In this document: positions 8,491 to 15,439 of the stretch, in pieces | How the letters are laid out: each line of letters starts with the position of its first letter | Numbering within the stretch: the stretch's first letter is position 1 | Assembly: GCA_021604105.1 (NCBI GenBank) | Contig: BQIW01000032.1 | Span: 1-44,037, forward strand | Direction of reading: 5' to 3' | DNA length: 44,037 nucleotides | Source: Nitrospirales bacterium | GTDB lineage: Bacteria > Nitrospirota > Nitrospiria > Nitrospirales > UBA8639 | Position numbers and translations under genes: made by a program | Notes under the pieces: model-generated | Databases searched by the model: none | What the model saw: only the letters and a program-made list of their open reading frames with translations | What the model was told of the DNA's origin: nothing

Positions 8491-8829
8491 ATGCCAGTTC
8501 AACTGTACCTTGATGAAGATGTGGATCCCCTGCTCGCCCAAGTCCTCCGTATCCGCGGAATTAATTGCCTTTCAACGCAAGAGGCACACAATCGTGGAAA
8601 ATCCGACGCTGAACAACTCGCCTTTGCCGTCAGCCAACAAAGAGCCTTTTTGACATTCAACGTCAAAGACTTTGTCCGGCTCTCACAAGACTATGCCGCA
8701 ACCGGAAGAACCTATTCGGGGATCATCCTCTCCCAACATCTTCCTTTTCGAGAATTGCTGCGCCGCACCCTGCTTCTCCTACAAAAACATGGCCATGAGG
8801 AATTTACCAATCGAGTGTTGTGGCTTTAA
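8491..8829 (+). CDS. DUF5615 PIN-like protein, probable toxin nuclease
   Basis: A 112-residue protein. It begins PVQLYLDEDVDPLLAQVLR (acidic cluster of the first PIN strand), then GINCLSTQEAHNRGKSDAEQLAFAVSQQRAFLTFNVKDFVRL, the characteristic Asp-containing DUF5615 core, and YSGIILSQHLPF. PIN-like proteins cleave RNA with metal-bound acidic residues. The candidates here are Asp/Glu in LDEDV, D in KSDAEQ and D in NVKDF. A TTG three bases upstream (8488) could also start translation. The pair with the DUF433 gene suggests a VapBC-like toxin-antitoxin module. No ribosome-binding site is obvious, which fits translation at a lower level than the antitoxin. Confidence 0.75.
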   Translation: MPVQLYLDEDVDPLLAQVLRIRGINCLSTQEAHNRGKSDAEQLAFAVSQQRAFLTFNVKDFVRLSQDYAATGRTYSGIILSQHLPFRELLRRTLLLLQKHGHEEFTNRVLWL

Positions 8830-9176
8830 GATTTCTAAAAAGACTCTGACAGGATCATAAGGGAAATCACTCCCGATTTCCTGCCTCTGCAATTGATTTT
8901 TTGAGCAGGCGACTCCACACCAACCGTCATCTTGTAGAGACGTTCGGGGACATGTCTTCTTCGCTTTCCTGACACCGTTCGTTCAAAGGCCGGCCATGCC
9001 CACCCTCTTTCTTTCGTCACTCCTACAGGTTGGAGGCAGGAGTCCCTCTGGCTAGGCACCACCCACCTTTTAAGATTGTTTTGGCGGACAGTGCCCGCCC
9101 TACCATCCTGGGAAAAAGGTGAAGGGAAAAAAGAAAAAATGAAGAATAAAGGGTAAAAGGAAAAAAGGACAGAGGG
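8830..9176. other. Gene-poor stretch with a degenerate palindrome
   Basis: 347 bases between the DUF5615 gene and the broken FGE gene. I see no convincing coding frame. It holds the imperfect palindrome copy at 8938-8957 and a purine-rich A/G tract at about 9108-9170. This looks like decayed or repeat-derived DNA. Confidence 0.5.
8938..8957. repeat. GACGTGTC palindrome, copy 2 (degenerate)
   Basis: AGACGTTCGGGGACATGTCT retains the arms of the repeat with mismatches. The flank GTAGAG before it matches copy 1, and CTTC after it matches copy 3. It is the most decayed of the three copies. Confidence 0.55.
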
Positions 9177-9521
9177 TTACGGGGCACCCTGAGCAAACCG
9201 AAACCCGACGATGTCGTTCCAGTTGGTCGGTGAGTTGTCGTCGCGGATCGACGAACGCAGGTCCCTGGGGTCAGCGTTGACCCAGGACCCGCCACGACGC
9301 ACCCTAAACTCGCCTTTCTCCGGGCCATGAGGATTTAGAGGTGGTTCTCCCTTTGAGTTGGCTCGATTTTTATAAAGATTTCCATCGTACCAATCCGCCA
9401 CCCATTCCCACGCATTCCCCGCCATGTCATACGGCCGTCTCATAGGGACGTGTCGAGGACACGTCTTCTTCGGTGTTGCCACGTTCCGGTAAAATGTTTG
9501 CTGACCATTCAAGAAAGGCAC
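9177..9521 (-). pseudogene. FGE-sulfatase (SUMF1-like) gene remnant, C-terminal part only
   Basis: Up to 114 residues on the minus strand. From about residue 29 it matches the C-terminal third of formylglycine-generating-enzyme/sulfatase-modifying domains: [19 protein letters not shown], then [20 protein letters not shown] and the final IVGFRF. A full domain is around 250 residues, so the N-terminal two thirds are missing. The first 28 residues do not resemble the family, and TCPRHVP in them is encoded by the palindromic repeat at 9447-9465. The gene therefore appears truncated at, or replaced by, that repeat. Expression of the remnant is unlikely. It is an isolated relic with no sulfatase gene nearby. 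Confidence 0.75.
9447..9465. repeat. GACGTGTC palindrome, copy 3, at FGE breakpoint
   Basis: GACGTGTC, a GAG loop and GACACGTC form perfect 8-base arms, followed by TTCTTCGG. The copy sits exactly where homology to the FGE family stops in the pseudogene. That suggests insertion or recombination at the repeat. Confidence 0.7.
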
Positions 9522-9616
9522 CCTACAGGGCGTTTCTACAGAAATTTATCATTGGAAATTAAGAGTTGGTCTGGCCGGACGAGACCATTTGGCATCTGGC
9601 TGAAATTTCAACCCTT

Positions 9617-9808
9617 GGGTCTGTTGAAAAAAGCCGCCAGCGGCGTTCTCGCCCTTTTCCCGTGCTCACGTACTACGCGTACGCTCCGCGCGCAAAAACG
9701 GCTGCGGCCTGGCTGGACGGACTTTTTTGAACCGACCCGTAGTCTTTGAGGAGGAATCTCATCCTGCGCAAATTTGCCCTTGAACATCCTTCTTATTCAA
9801 CACTCCCA
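9617..9808 (+). repeat. 192-bp dispersed repeat, left copy (inverted partner at 11404)
   Basis: This segment matches the reverse complement of 11404-11595 with about six mismatches and no gaps by eye. Its first 122 bases (9617-9738) are themselves an imperfect palindrome: GGGTCTGTTGAAAAAAG at the start is mirrored by CTTTTTTGAACCGACCC at the end. This gives a MITE- or REP-like hairpin with a non-palindromic 70-base tail. No transposase frame is inside. The right end stops 3 bases before the stop codon of the phosphatase gene. Confidence 0.85.
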
Positions 9809-9811
9809 CCC

Positions 9812-10738
9812 TTACAATTTCTTTGTGGCGAGATCCACCAGCACCCCTTCCCGAAGGCCGAAGTCGCTGACCAGGCATGCGTCAAATCCGAAGGTCTCCA
9901 TGATTCTTCGTAGAATTACGGTGCCTGCCACGATGACATATTCCCGCCCGGGCTCAAGACCTGGCATGGCCAGGCGCTGCGGTCCGATTGTGGTGAGGAG
10001 ATCCTGTTCCAGTCCTTTAATGTTCGACAAGGTTAACTCATAATTGTGGACACGTGCCGACTCATATCGCGGCAGTCCTTGAGCCATCGCGGCAAGTGTG
10101 GTGACGGACCCTGCCGTCCCGACCAGTGGGATGCCAGAAAGAGGCCCGAAGGCTTCCGACACCTTGGCCAATTCCTCATCAATACAGGCTTCAGCCTTGT
10201 GAATCTCCTGGACTGTGGGTGGATCCAGACGAAGCACCCGCTCCAATAAGCGCACCACTCCCAGATCCAACGAAATGACAACCGGAGCCTTTCCAGAATG
10301 AGCCAGGATACATTCGGTACTGCCACCACCAATATCCAATCCCAAAAAACTCTCAATGGCGGGTGGCAGGCCAAAACGAATACCCAACAAGGTTCGGCGG
10401 GCTTCCTCTTCTCCCGTTAAGACCTCCACTTTCCATCCGGTTTCTTGAGCGACAAGAGCGAGAAAGTCCTGTTGATTTTCCGACTCACGCACGGCGCTGG
10501 TCGCTACGACTGCCACCCCGTTGAGCGGATATTTCGCAATCTTTTTTTCCCAATCTTTTAGTGTAGAAACCACGCGACCTATCGCTGCCTGTGATAACCG
10601 TTTGTACTGGTCCACCCCTTCCCCGAGACGTAAAATTTGCCGATCCCCATCAACAACGGTAAGTTCCCCTGGTGGATTCACTTCTGCCACCAATAAGCGG
10701 CAGGTTAAGGTGCCAATATCGATTCCTGCGAGTAACAT
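9812..10738 (-). CDS. Exopolyphosphatase/pppGpp phosphohydrolase (Ppx/GppA family)
   Basis: A 308-residue protein covering the ASKHA-fold Ppx/GppA catalytic core. Visible motifs are LLAGIDIGTLTCRLLVAEV (phosphate 1 loop; usually DxGSNS or DxGTNS, so GTLT is a variant), VVATSAVRESENQQDFL, EVLTGEEEARRTLLGI, LGLDIGGGSTECIL (phosphate 2) and VGTAGSVTTLAAM. It lacks the C-terminal HD-like domain of long Ppx proteins, so it is the short form. Members degrade polyphosphate or convert pppGpp to ppGpp. Sequence alone does not separate these roles. The gene and the convergent-side repeat almost touch. It is transcribed away from yggX. Confidence 0.85.
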   Translation of the reverse strand: MLLAGIDIGTLTCRLLVAEVNPPGELTVVDGDRQILRLGEGVDQYKRLSQAAIGRVVSTLKDWEKKIAKYPLNGVAVVATSAVRESENQQDFLALVAQETGWKVEVLTGEEEARRTLLGIRFGLPPAIESFLGLDIGGGSTECILAHSGKAPVVISLDLGVVRLLERVLRLDPPTVQEIHKAEACIDEELAKVSEAFGPLSGIPLVGTAGSVTTLAAMAQGLPRYESARVHNYELTLSNIKGLEQDLLTTIGPQRLAMPGLEPGREYVIVAGTVILRRIMETFGFDACLVSDFGLREGVLVDLATKKL

Positions 10739-10981
10739 GCTGTGTCTTCTCCGATCTTAAGATATGCTCCACACATTTCACTTCACGGTCTTCCACGTCG
10801 CGAACGAACGGGACCGAACGATGAGGTCGACATCCATACCTGAAAGACACTCAAATAGACCAGGGCAGTGAAATCCGCCTGACTTCTTTTCCCACCGAAG
10901 ATTTCTGTGTTAGGATTTTACTTTGTGCTGCATATTAATACCTCTAAACTTTGGGCCTGTCACTTACAAAAGGAGAAAAGG

Positions 10982-11254
10982 ATGGCGCAAATTCATTGCC
11001 GAAAATGCGATAAAGATGCGGACCCGATTACGGACAATCTTTTTATGGGGAAACTGGAAGAAGAAATCAAACAGAAAGTCTGTCAAACCTGCTGGAATGA
11101 ATGGGCCGGCCCAGGCGGAACGAAAACCATGGTAATTAACGAGTATCAGTTGAATTTAGGGGATGAAAATGCCCGGCAAACCCTTAAGACCCAAATGCGG
11201 GCTTTTTTGAAATTGGATGACACGACGGGCGAATTTAAAGATTACCGCCATTAA
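10982..11254 (+). CDS. yggX: Fe(II)-trafficking/oxidative damage protection protein, YggX family
   Basis: A 90-residue protein beginning MAQIHCRKCDKDADPI and containing KVCQTCWNEWAGPGGTKTMVINEYQLNLGDENARQTL, the family's W-x-x-W/INE-L core, ending in FKDYRH. Family members protect iron-sulfur enzymes from oxidants and may move ferrous iron. It carries four cysteines (two CxxC pairs, HCRKC and VCQTC), where the enterobacterial protein has a single N-terminal Cys, so a bound metal is possible. AAGGAG precedes the ATG by 6 bases; an upstream in-frame ATG at 10907 lacks a ribosome site. The gene lies inside the interval bounded by the 192-bp inverted repeats. Confidence 0.8.
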   Translation: MAQIHCRKCDKDADPITDNLFMGKLEEEIKQKVCQTCWNEWAGPGGTKTMVINEYQLNLGDENARQTLKTQMRAFLKLDDTTGEFKDYRH

Positions 11255-11403
11255 TCGACCAACATTTCCTACCAAATTTCTGAAAGGTTCGGATTGAGAC
11301 TCTTTTCTTACGGAGGGCTCCTCCAGTTTTGTGTGGCAGAGCAGGAGGGATCATCGTGCAGTCTTGTTTGACGACAGTGTGGAGTAGGCCGGTTTTTCGT
11401 TTT

Positions 11404-11595
11404 TGGGAGTGTTGAATAATAAGGATGTTCAAGGGCAAATTTGCGCAGGATGAGATTCCTCCTCAAAGACTACGGGTCGGTTCAAAAAAGTCCGTCCAGC
11501 AAGGCCGCAGCCGTTTTGACGCGCGGAGCGTACGCTTCGTACGTGAGCACGGGAAAAGGGCGAGAACGCCGCTGGCGGCTTTTTTCAACAGACCC
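11404..11595 (-). repeat. 192-bp dispersed repeat, right copy (inverted)
   Basis: Inverted copy of 9617-9808, near 97 percent identical by eye. Most mismatches fall in or beside the ACGTACGAAGCGTAC loop region. It occupies most of the 421-base gap between yggX and algH; the rest of that gap shows no gene. Confidence 0.85.
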
Positions 11596-11675
11596 ATTTT
11601 CTCCGGAAAACCATGGATTCTCTTCTCCAGGAAATGCCTCTTGATGGATGACGTGTGGCACGTTAGGATGAACGT

Positions 11676-12236
11676 ATGGACACACCGTTAAGCAAGGGGG
11701 TTCTCCTCATTGCCACTCCAGCGTTGCGTGATCCCAATTTCCGCCAGACGGTTGTGCTGCTCTGTGAGCATGGACCGGAAGGGGCACTAGGCGTGGTCGT
11801 GAATCGTCCGACCGAGATGAATATCGCCGAAGTCCTGCCACAAGTTCCGGTGCTCGAAGGGCAGGAACATCGGGTCTATTCCGGCGGACCTGTTCAAAAA
11901 AACAGCTTGCTCGTTTTGTACCGTCTGAATGAAGAAGTTGAAGATACCCATGCCGTACTTGACGGAGTGTATCTCGGAGGAAATATGGAAACGCTGGAGC
12001 GCATTCTAGAAGTTCCAGGCGAGCACGAATCGTTTCGAGCATATATGGGCTATTCAGGCTGGGGACCGGGACAATTGGAGACGGAAATGGAAAGTGGCTC
12101 ATGGCTCACCATGCCTGCCCAACCCCATCTTGTCTTCGACGAGGATTCTCAGGACTTATGGGGCGAGGTCATCCGATCCTTTGGAGATGACTATACGATG
12201 TATGCGCATATGCCCGTTGATCCAAGTTTAAACTAA
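11676..12236 (+). CDS. AlgH/YqgE family protein (DUF179)
   Basis: A 186-residue protein with the whole DUF179 pattern: KGVLLIATPALRDPNFRQTVVLLCEHGPEGALGVVVNRPT at the N-terminus, then VYSGGPVQKNSLLVL, GVYLGGNMETLE, FRAYMGYSGWGPGQLETEME and SWLTMPAQPHLVF. The name AlgH comes from a Pseudomonas alginate regulator, but the biochemical role of the family is not settled. The length is normal. AGGA stands 7 bases before the ATG. The gene stands alone between the repeat and the transporter, with no obvious operon partner. Confidence 0.9.
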   Translation: MDTPLSKGVLLIATPALRDPNFRQTVVLLCEHGPEGALGVVVNRPTEMNIAEVLPQVPVLEGQEHRVYSGGPVQKNSLLVLYRLNEEVEDTHAVLDGVYLGGNMETLERILEVPGEHESFRAYMGYSGWGPGQLETEMESGSWLTMPAQPHLVFDEDSQDLWGEVIRSFGDDYTMYAHMPVDPSLN

Positions 12237-12324
12237 CCGTTTCCTTGCCCCGATGCATCCTTACCCCTAAAACACCTCAAGCCTCAACAAGACCTAAGCC
12301 CCTTTCTCTGATAAGGTCTGGTGT

Positions 12325-13599
12325 ATGACCACGCAGACCGAGCCAGGGCATTGGCTTAAAAATTTTTGTCGTCTTCTTGTCAGTCCAAAAATGCTGGTCA
12401 TGCTGTTGACCGGCATTTCTTCCGGCCTTCCCCTCCTGCTCATAGGCTCGACCCTCAAATTCTGGATGCGGGAAGAAGGGCTCGATTTAACCACCATCGG
12501 GTTTTTCGGATTAGTCGGCCTCCCCTACACCCTAAAATTTCTCTGGGCTCCAGTTATGGACCGTCTCGTGTTTTCTGCTCTTGGAAGACGACGAGGGTGG
12601 ATGATGGGCACTCAGATAGCTTTGATGATCACCATCGCCTCGCTCGGGTTCACTCAACCGGCCATTCATTTATCCACTCTCGCAGTTCTGTGTGTCCTTG
12701 TGGCGATTTTTAGTGCCAGCCAGGACATCGTCCTGGATGCCTATCGCCGTGAATCTCTTTCTGACGAGGAACTCGGTATTGGATCTTCCATGTTTATTTA
12801 TGGCTATCGCTTGGGGATGTTAATCGCTGGAGCGTTGGCCTTATTCCTGGCGGATCAGGAGAGCCTTTCCTGGAATGCTGTCTATTTCATCATGGGTGCC
12901 ATGATGATTATTGGTATTCTCACAACATGGTTTGCACCGGAACCCACCATTCCCGCACCCCCACCAACATCATGGCAGGAAGCCATCACCGGTCCGTTTC
13001 TGGAATTTTTTTCCCGTCCGGGCGCTCTCATGATGCTGTTGTTTATCCTGCTATATAAGGTCGGCGATAGTATGGCGTCAGAAATGCTCTCGCCATTTAT
13101 GGTGGATCTCGGCGTCTCGAAAACCGACTATGCAATGATCGTCAAGGTTTTTGGCATGATTGCGTTGATGGCGGGAGGATTGATTGGGGGTCTGGTAGTG
13201 TATCGGCTGGGGATTGTGCCTTCTCTCTTTATTTTAGGTTTCCTCCAAATGATTTCAACAGCGGGGTTTGTCATTCTCGCCTATACCGGCAATCACCTTC
13301 CCACTCTTACTGCCGTCATTGCCTTTGAAACCATTTCCAGTGGTCTGGGACAAACCGCGTTCGTGGCCTTTATGGCCAGTCTCACCAACAAGCGGTTTAC
13401 CGCCACACAATATGCCCTCTTGACCAGCTTCATGGGCATTCCACGGGTCTTTGCGGGCTCCACCACCGGAATCCTGGCCACCTGGTTGGGATGGGAAGGG
13501 TTTTTTCTTCTGTGTACCTTCATCGCCCTGCCCGGCTTATTCCTCATTCCCTACCTCCGACGCTTGGAAGAAAATCACCAATCCCTCACTAGACAATAA
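12325..13599 (+). CDS. AmpG-like major facilitator permease
   Basis: A 424-residue polytopic protein. It opens with the AmpG pattern LLTGISSGLPLLLIGSTLKFWMREEGLDLTTIGFFGLVGLPYTLKFLWAPVMDR, then RRRGWMMGTQ, AIFSASQDIVLDAYRRE and YGYRLGMLIAGALALFLAD. About twelve hydrophobic helices are apparent. AmpG imports GlcNAc-anhydromuramyl peptides from the periplasm for wall recycling. The family assignment is clear, but the exact muropeptide substrate is inferred. It is not near other recycling genes. The gene starts 88 bases after algH on the same strand. Confidence 0.8.
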   Translation: MTTQTEPGHWLKNFCRLLVSPKMLVMLLTGISSGLPLLLIGSTLKFWMREEGLDLTTIGFFGLVGLPYTLKFLWAPVMDRLVFSALGRRRGWMMGTQIALMITIASLGFTQPAIHLSTLAVLCVLVAIFSASQDIVLDAYRRESLSDEELGIGSSMFIYGYRLGMLIAGALALFLADQESLSWNAVYFIMGAMMIIGILTTWFAPEPTIPAPPPTSWQEAITGPFLEFFSRPGALMMLLFILLYKVGDSMASEMLSPFMVDLGVSKTDYAMIVKVFGMIALMAGGLIGGLVVYRLGIVPSLFILGFLQMISTAGFVILAYTGNHLPTLTAVIAFETISSGLGQTAFVAFMASLTNKRFTATQYALLTSFMGIPRVFAGSTTGILATWLGWEGFFLLCTFIALPGLFLIPYLRRLEENHQSLTRQ

Positions 13600-13708
13600 G
13601 CCTTGTTGATTCCGCAAAGATGGAGTTGAGATACGCAAGGACGATCACATCCTTATTTCCAAATGCGGTTGACACATCGCCTCATACGCCCCATTCACTC
13701 TAAGTCAG

Positions 13709-14128
13709 TTAAAACGGCCAAAACCAGAAATGAGGAGTATCGGGTGGGGGCTGAATAAGTGAATGATCAAACGTCAAATCCGGTCGCATAGCCACATGTA
13801 AAATATACGTGACCCCCTCACCTCTTCCCAGATTCATGGATGGAGAGACAGGCAACAATACACGAAGAATCCATCCGAAATTTACCCGCATCGTCTTGCT
13901 ATCTCCATATCGATAGCGAAAGACCATTCCGACGGCCCCTTCCTCAATTTCATCAGGAGCGCCTAATTTCCTGGCCACATCCTGAATGGTGCTTTTCCCC
14001 GGCACCAACTCTTCGAGATTGTCGGCAACCAATGGATCATTAACCACCACACGACGAAAGTCACAGCCGGCCAGAGAAAGGACCAACAGGACCCCCAGAA
14101 TTCCGGTTTTTCCAAAGACCAGGATCAT
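13709..14128 (-). CDS. BamE/SmpA-like lipoprotein, second of a tandem pair
   Basis: A 139-residue lipoprotein: signal peptide ILGVLLVLSLAGC with the lipobox LAGC at about residue 22. It then has VPGKSTIQDVARKLGAPDEIEEG, the BamE/OmlA-like helix-turn motif, and FRYRYGDSK. BamE folds are small outer-membrane lipoproteins that bind BamA or other partners. The start lies 6 bases after the stop of the related upstream gene. Both proteins share the GK(S/T)-x-x-(Q/E)VA-x-(K/H)-GAPD core and end in WPF or WPFGE, so they are probably ancient duplicates. A true BamE role is uncertain. Confidence 0.7.
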   Translation of the reverse strand: MILVFGKTGILGVLLVLSLAGCDFRRVVVNDPLVADNLEELVPGKSTIQDVARKLGAPDEIEEGAVGMVFRYRYGDSKTMRVNFGWILRVLLPVSPSMNLGRGEGVTYILHVAMRPDLTFDHSLIQPPPDTPHFWFWPF

Positions 14129-14134
14129 CTTGCC

Positions 14135-14554
14135 CTACTCCCCAAACGGCCAGATTTGAAATTCCACGTTCTTGGTCCGATTGCCAAACACCACGTCATC
14201 CACTATCCCTTGGGAATTAAAAAATATCCACAAATGATCACTACCAATATTCAGGCGGGACACAAACAGCAACCATCCCAATTTGCTGTCAAAGCGGCGG
14301 TAGTGAAAGATCTCATAGCCGTTTGCCTGGACAATGTCATCGGGGGCGCCGAAATGTTCGGCCACTTCTTGGCGATTTGTTTTGCCTTTCTCAATCGTCT
14401 GAATGCGATCCTCCGGAAAAGGCTCGCCTACTTCTCCCCGGACAAATGCACAGCCATTCAGCATGCCCAACAACACCAGAAGGCCGGCCGATAGGAGGAG
14501 ACCCCTTAAATTTCTCCAATGATGGCTGAAGCCGGCTTGAGATTCCCGCAACAT
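14135..14554 (-). CDS. BamE/SmpA-like lipoprotein, first of a tandem pair
   Basis: A 139-residue protein. A hydrophobic leader, LLLSAGLLVLLGMLNGC, gives a lipobox at about Cys35. The mature part has IEKGKTNRQEVAEHFGAPDDIVQANGYEIFHYRRF, the BamE-like GK-T-xx-V-x-x-x-GxP-D pattern, and ends FQIWPFGE. The leader is preceded by an unusually long 18-residue polar stretch, so the true start may be an internal codon. It is in a minus-strand run with the DUF1295 gene (14 bases before it) and the second lipoprotein. It probably sits in the inner leaflet of the outer membrane. Confidence 0.65.
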   Translation of the reverse strand: MLRESQAGFSHHWRNLRGLLLSAGLLVLLGMLNGCAFVRGEVGEPFPEDRIQTIEKGKTNRQEVAEHFGAPDDIVQANGYEIFHYRRFDSKLGWLLFVSRLNIGSDHLWIFFNSQGIVDDVVFGNRTKNVEFQIWPFGE

Positions 14555-14568
14555 AGTTTTCCTCCTCT

Positions 14569-15360
14569 TTATGGGCTGTTTCTTCGAGGCAGCCAGGGAA
14601 ACAATTTATTGGTGGTGCGTTGATATAGGCGATACGCTTCCCCTCGGCTGTGTATAGCCTGAGCCTCGGCCAAGGGCACTCCCGTCACCCATAAGAGCGA
14701 CGCCATCATAAGCAATGGCCACGCAATCGCCATCCATGCCCCCGGCAATCCAACTGCCAGCGGAATATAGGCACACCACTGTAGGATTTCAAAAAAATAG
14801 TTTGGATGACGGGAAAAACGCCACAACCCCTTCTGTAAGACCTTGCCCTGATTTGCCGGGGCTGATCGGAACCGTTCAAGTTGACTATCCGCTAGGGCTT
14901 CTCCCCAAAAGGCTAACACAAAGATCCCGACCCCCAGAAGATCCCATCCTCTTACCGCCGACTGAGAATGGCTCATAATCCAGCACAGGAAAAATCCAAA
15001 GAACAGACAAGCAGGAACCTGCAGCACAAAGTATCCGAAGATTCCTACCGATTCCCATTTGCCCAGCGCTGCCCGAAAGGTTTTATACCGGGGATCCTCC
15101 GTTTTTTCCCAAATTCGATTCTTCCACAAGTGCCAGCCCAACCGGCCGGCATACGCACTCCCCATGCCCGCCACAAGAACCCGTCGCCAGGGAGTGCCTT
15201 CACTCTCTATTCCACACATAACCACGATAAGGGCAAATCCCAAGCAAAATCCCACATCGGCCAAGGAGGCATTGCGTATTCGCGAATGAACAAACCACAA
15301 GGCAAAAAAAAGCACCAGGAGGAGACCTACAATCTGTGACACATGCGAAAGAGTGAGCAT
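14569..15360 (-). CDS. DUF1295 family membrane protein (steroid 5-alpha-reductase-like)
   Basis: A 263-residue polytopic protein. Its C-terminal half has the DUF1295 hallmark GLWRFSRHPNYFFEILQWCAYIPLAV together with LADSQLERFRSAPANQGKVL and the earlier WHLWKNRIWEKTEDPRYKTFR. This family resembles NADPH-dependent 5-alpha-reductases and isoprenylcysteine methyltransferases, sharing the RHPNY motif for cofactor binding. The substrate in bacteria is not known; membrane lipid or hopanoid double-bond reduction is a reasonable guess. It is the first gene of the minus-strand run with the two lipoproteins. Confidence 0.85.
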   Translation of the reverse strand: MLTLSHVSQIVGLLLVLFFALWFVHSRIRNASLADVGFCLGFALIVVMCGIESEGTPWRRVLVAGMGSAYAGRLGWHLWKNRIWEKTEDPRYKTFRAALGKWESVGIFGYFVLQVPACLFFGFFLCWIMSHSQSAVRGWDLLGVGIFVLAFWGEALADSQLERFRSAPANQGKVLQKGLWRFSRHPNYFFEILQWCAYIPLAVGLPGAWMAIAWPLLMMASLLWVTGVPLAEAQAIHSRGEAYRLYQRTTNKLFPWLPRRNSP

Positions 15361-15439
15361 ATGTCAGGAGGGCGGATTCACTTTAGATCAGAAAACACAG
15401 GGCCACCACCACGGACCATAACGATCTTTGGAAAGGGAC

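Noticed and set aside
11425..11691. Open frames crossing the right 192-bp repeat
   Set aside because: They are produced by the repeat; the left copy does not keep the same frame and no protein family is visible.
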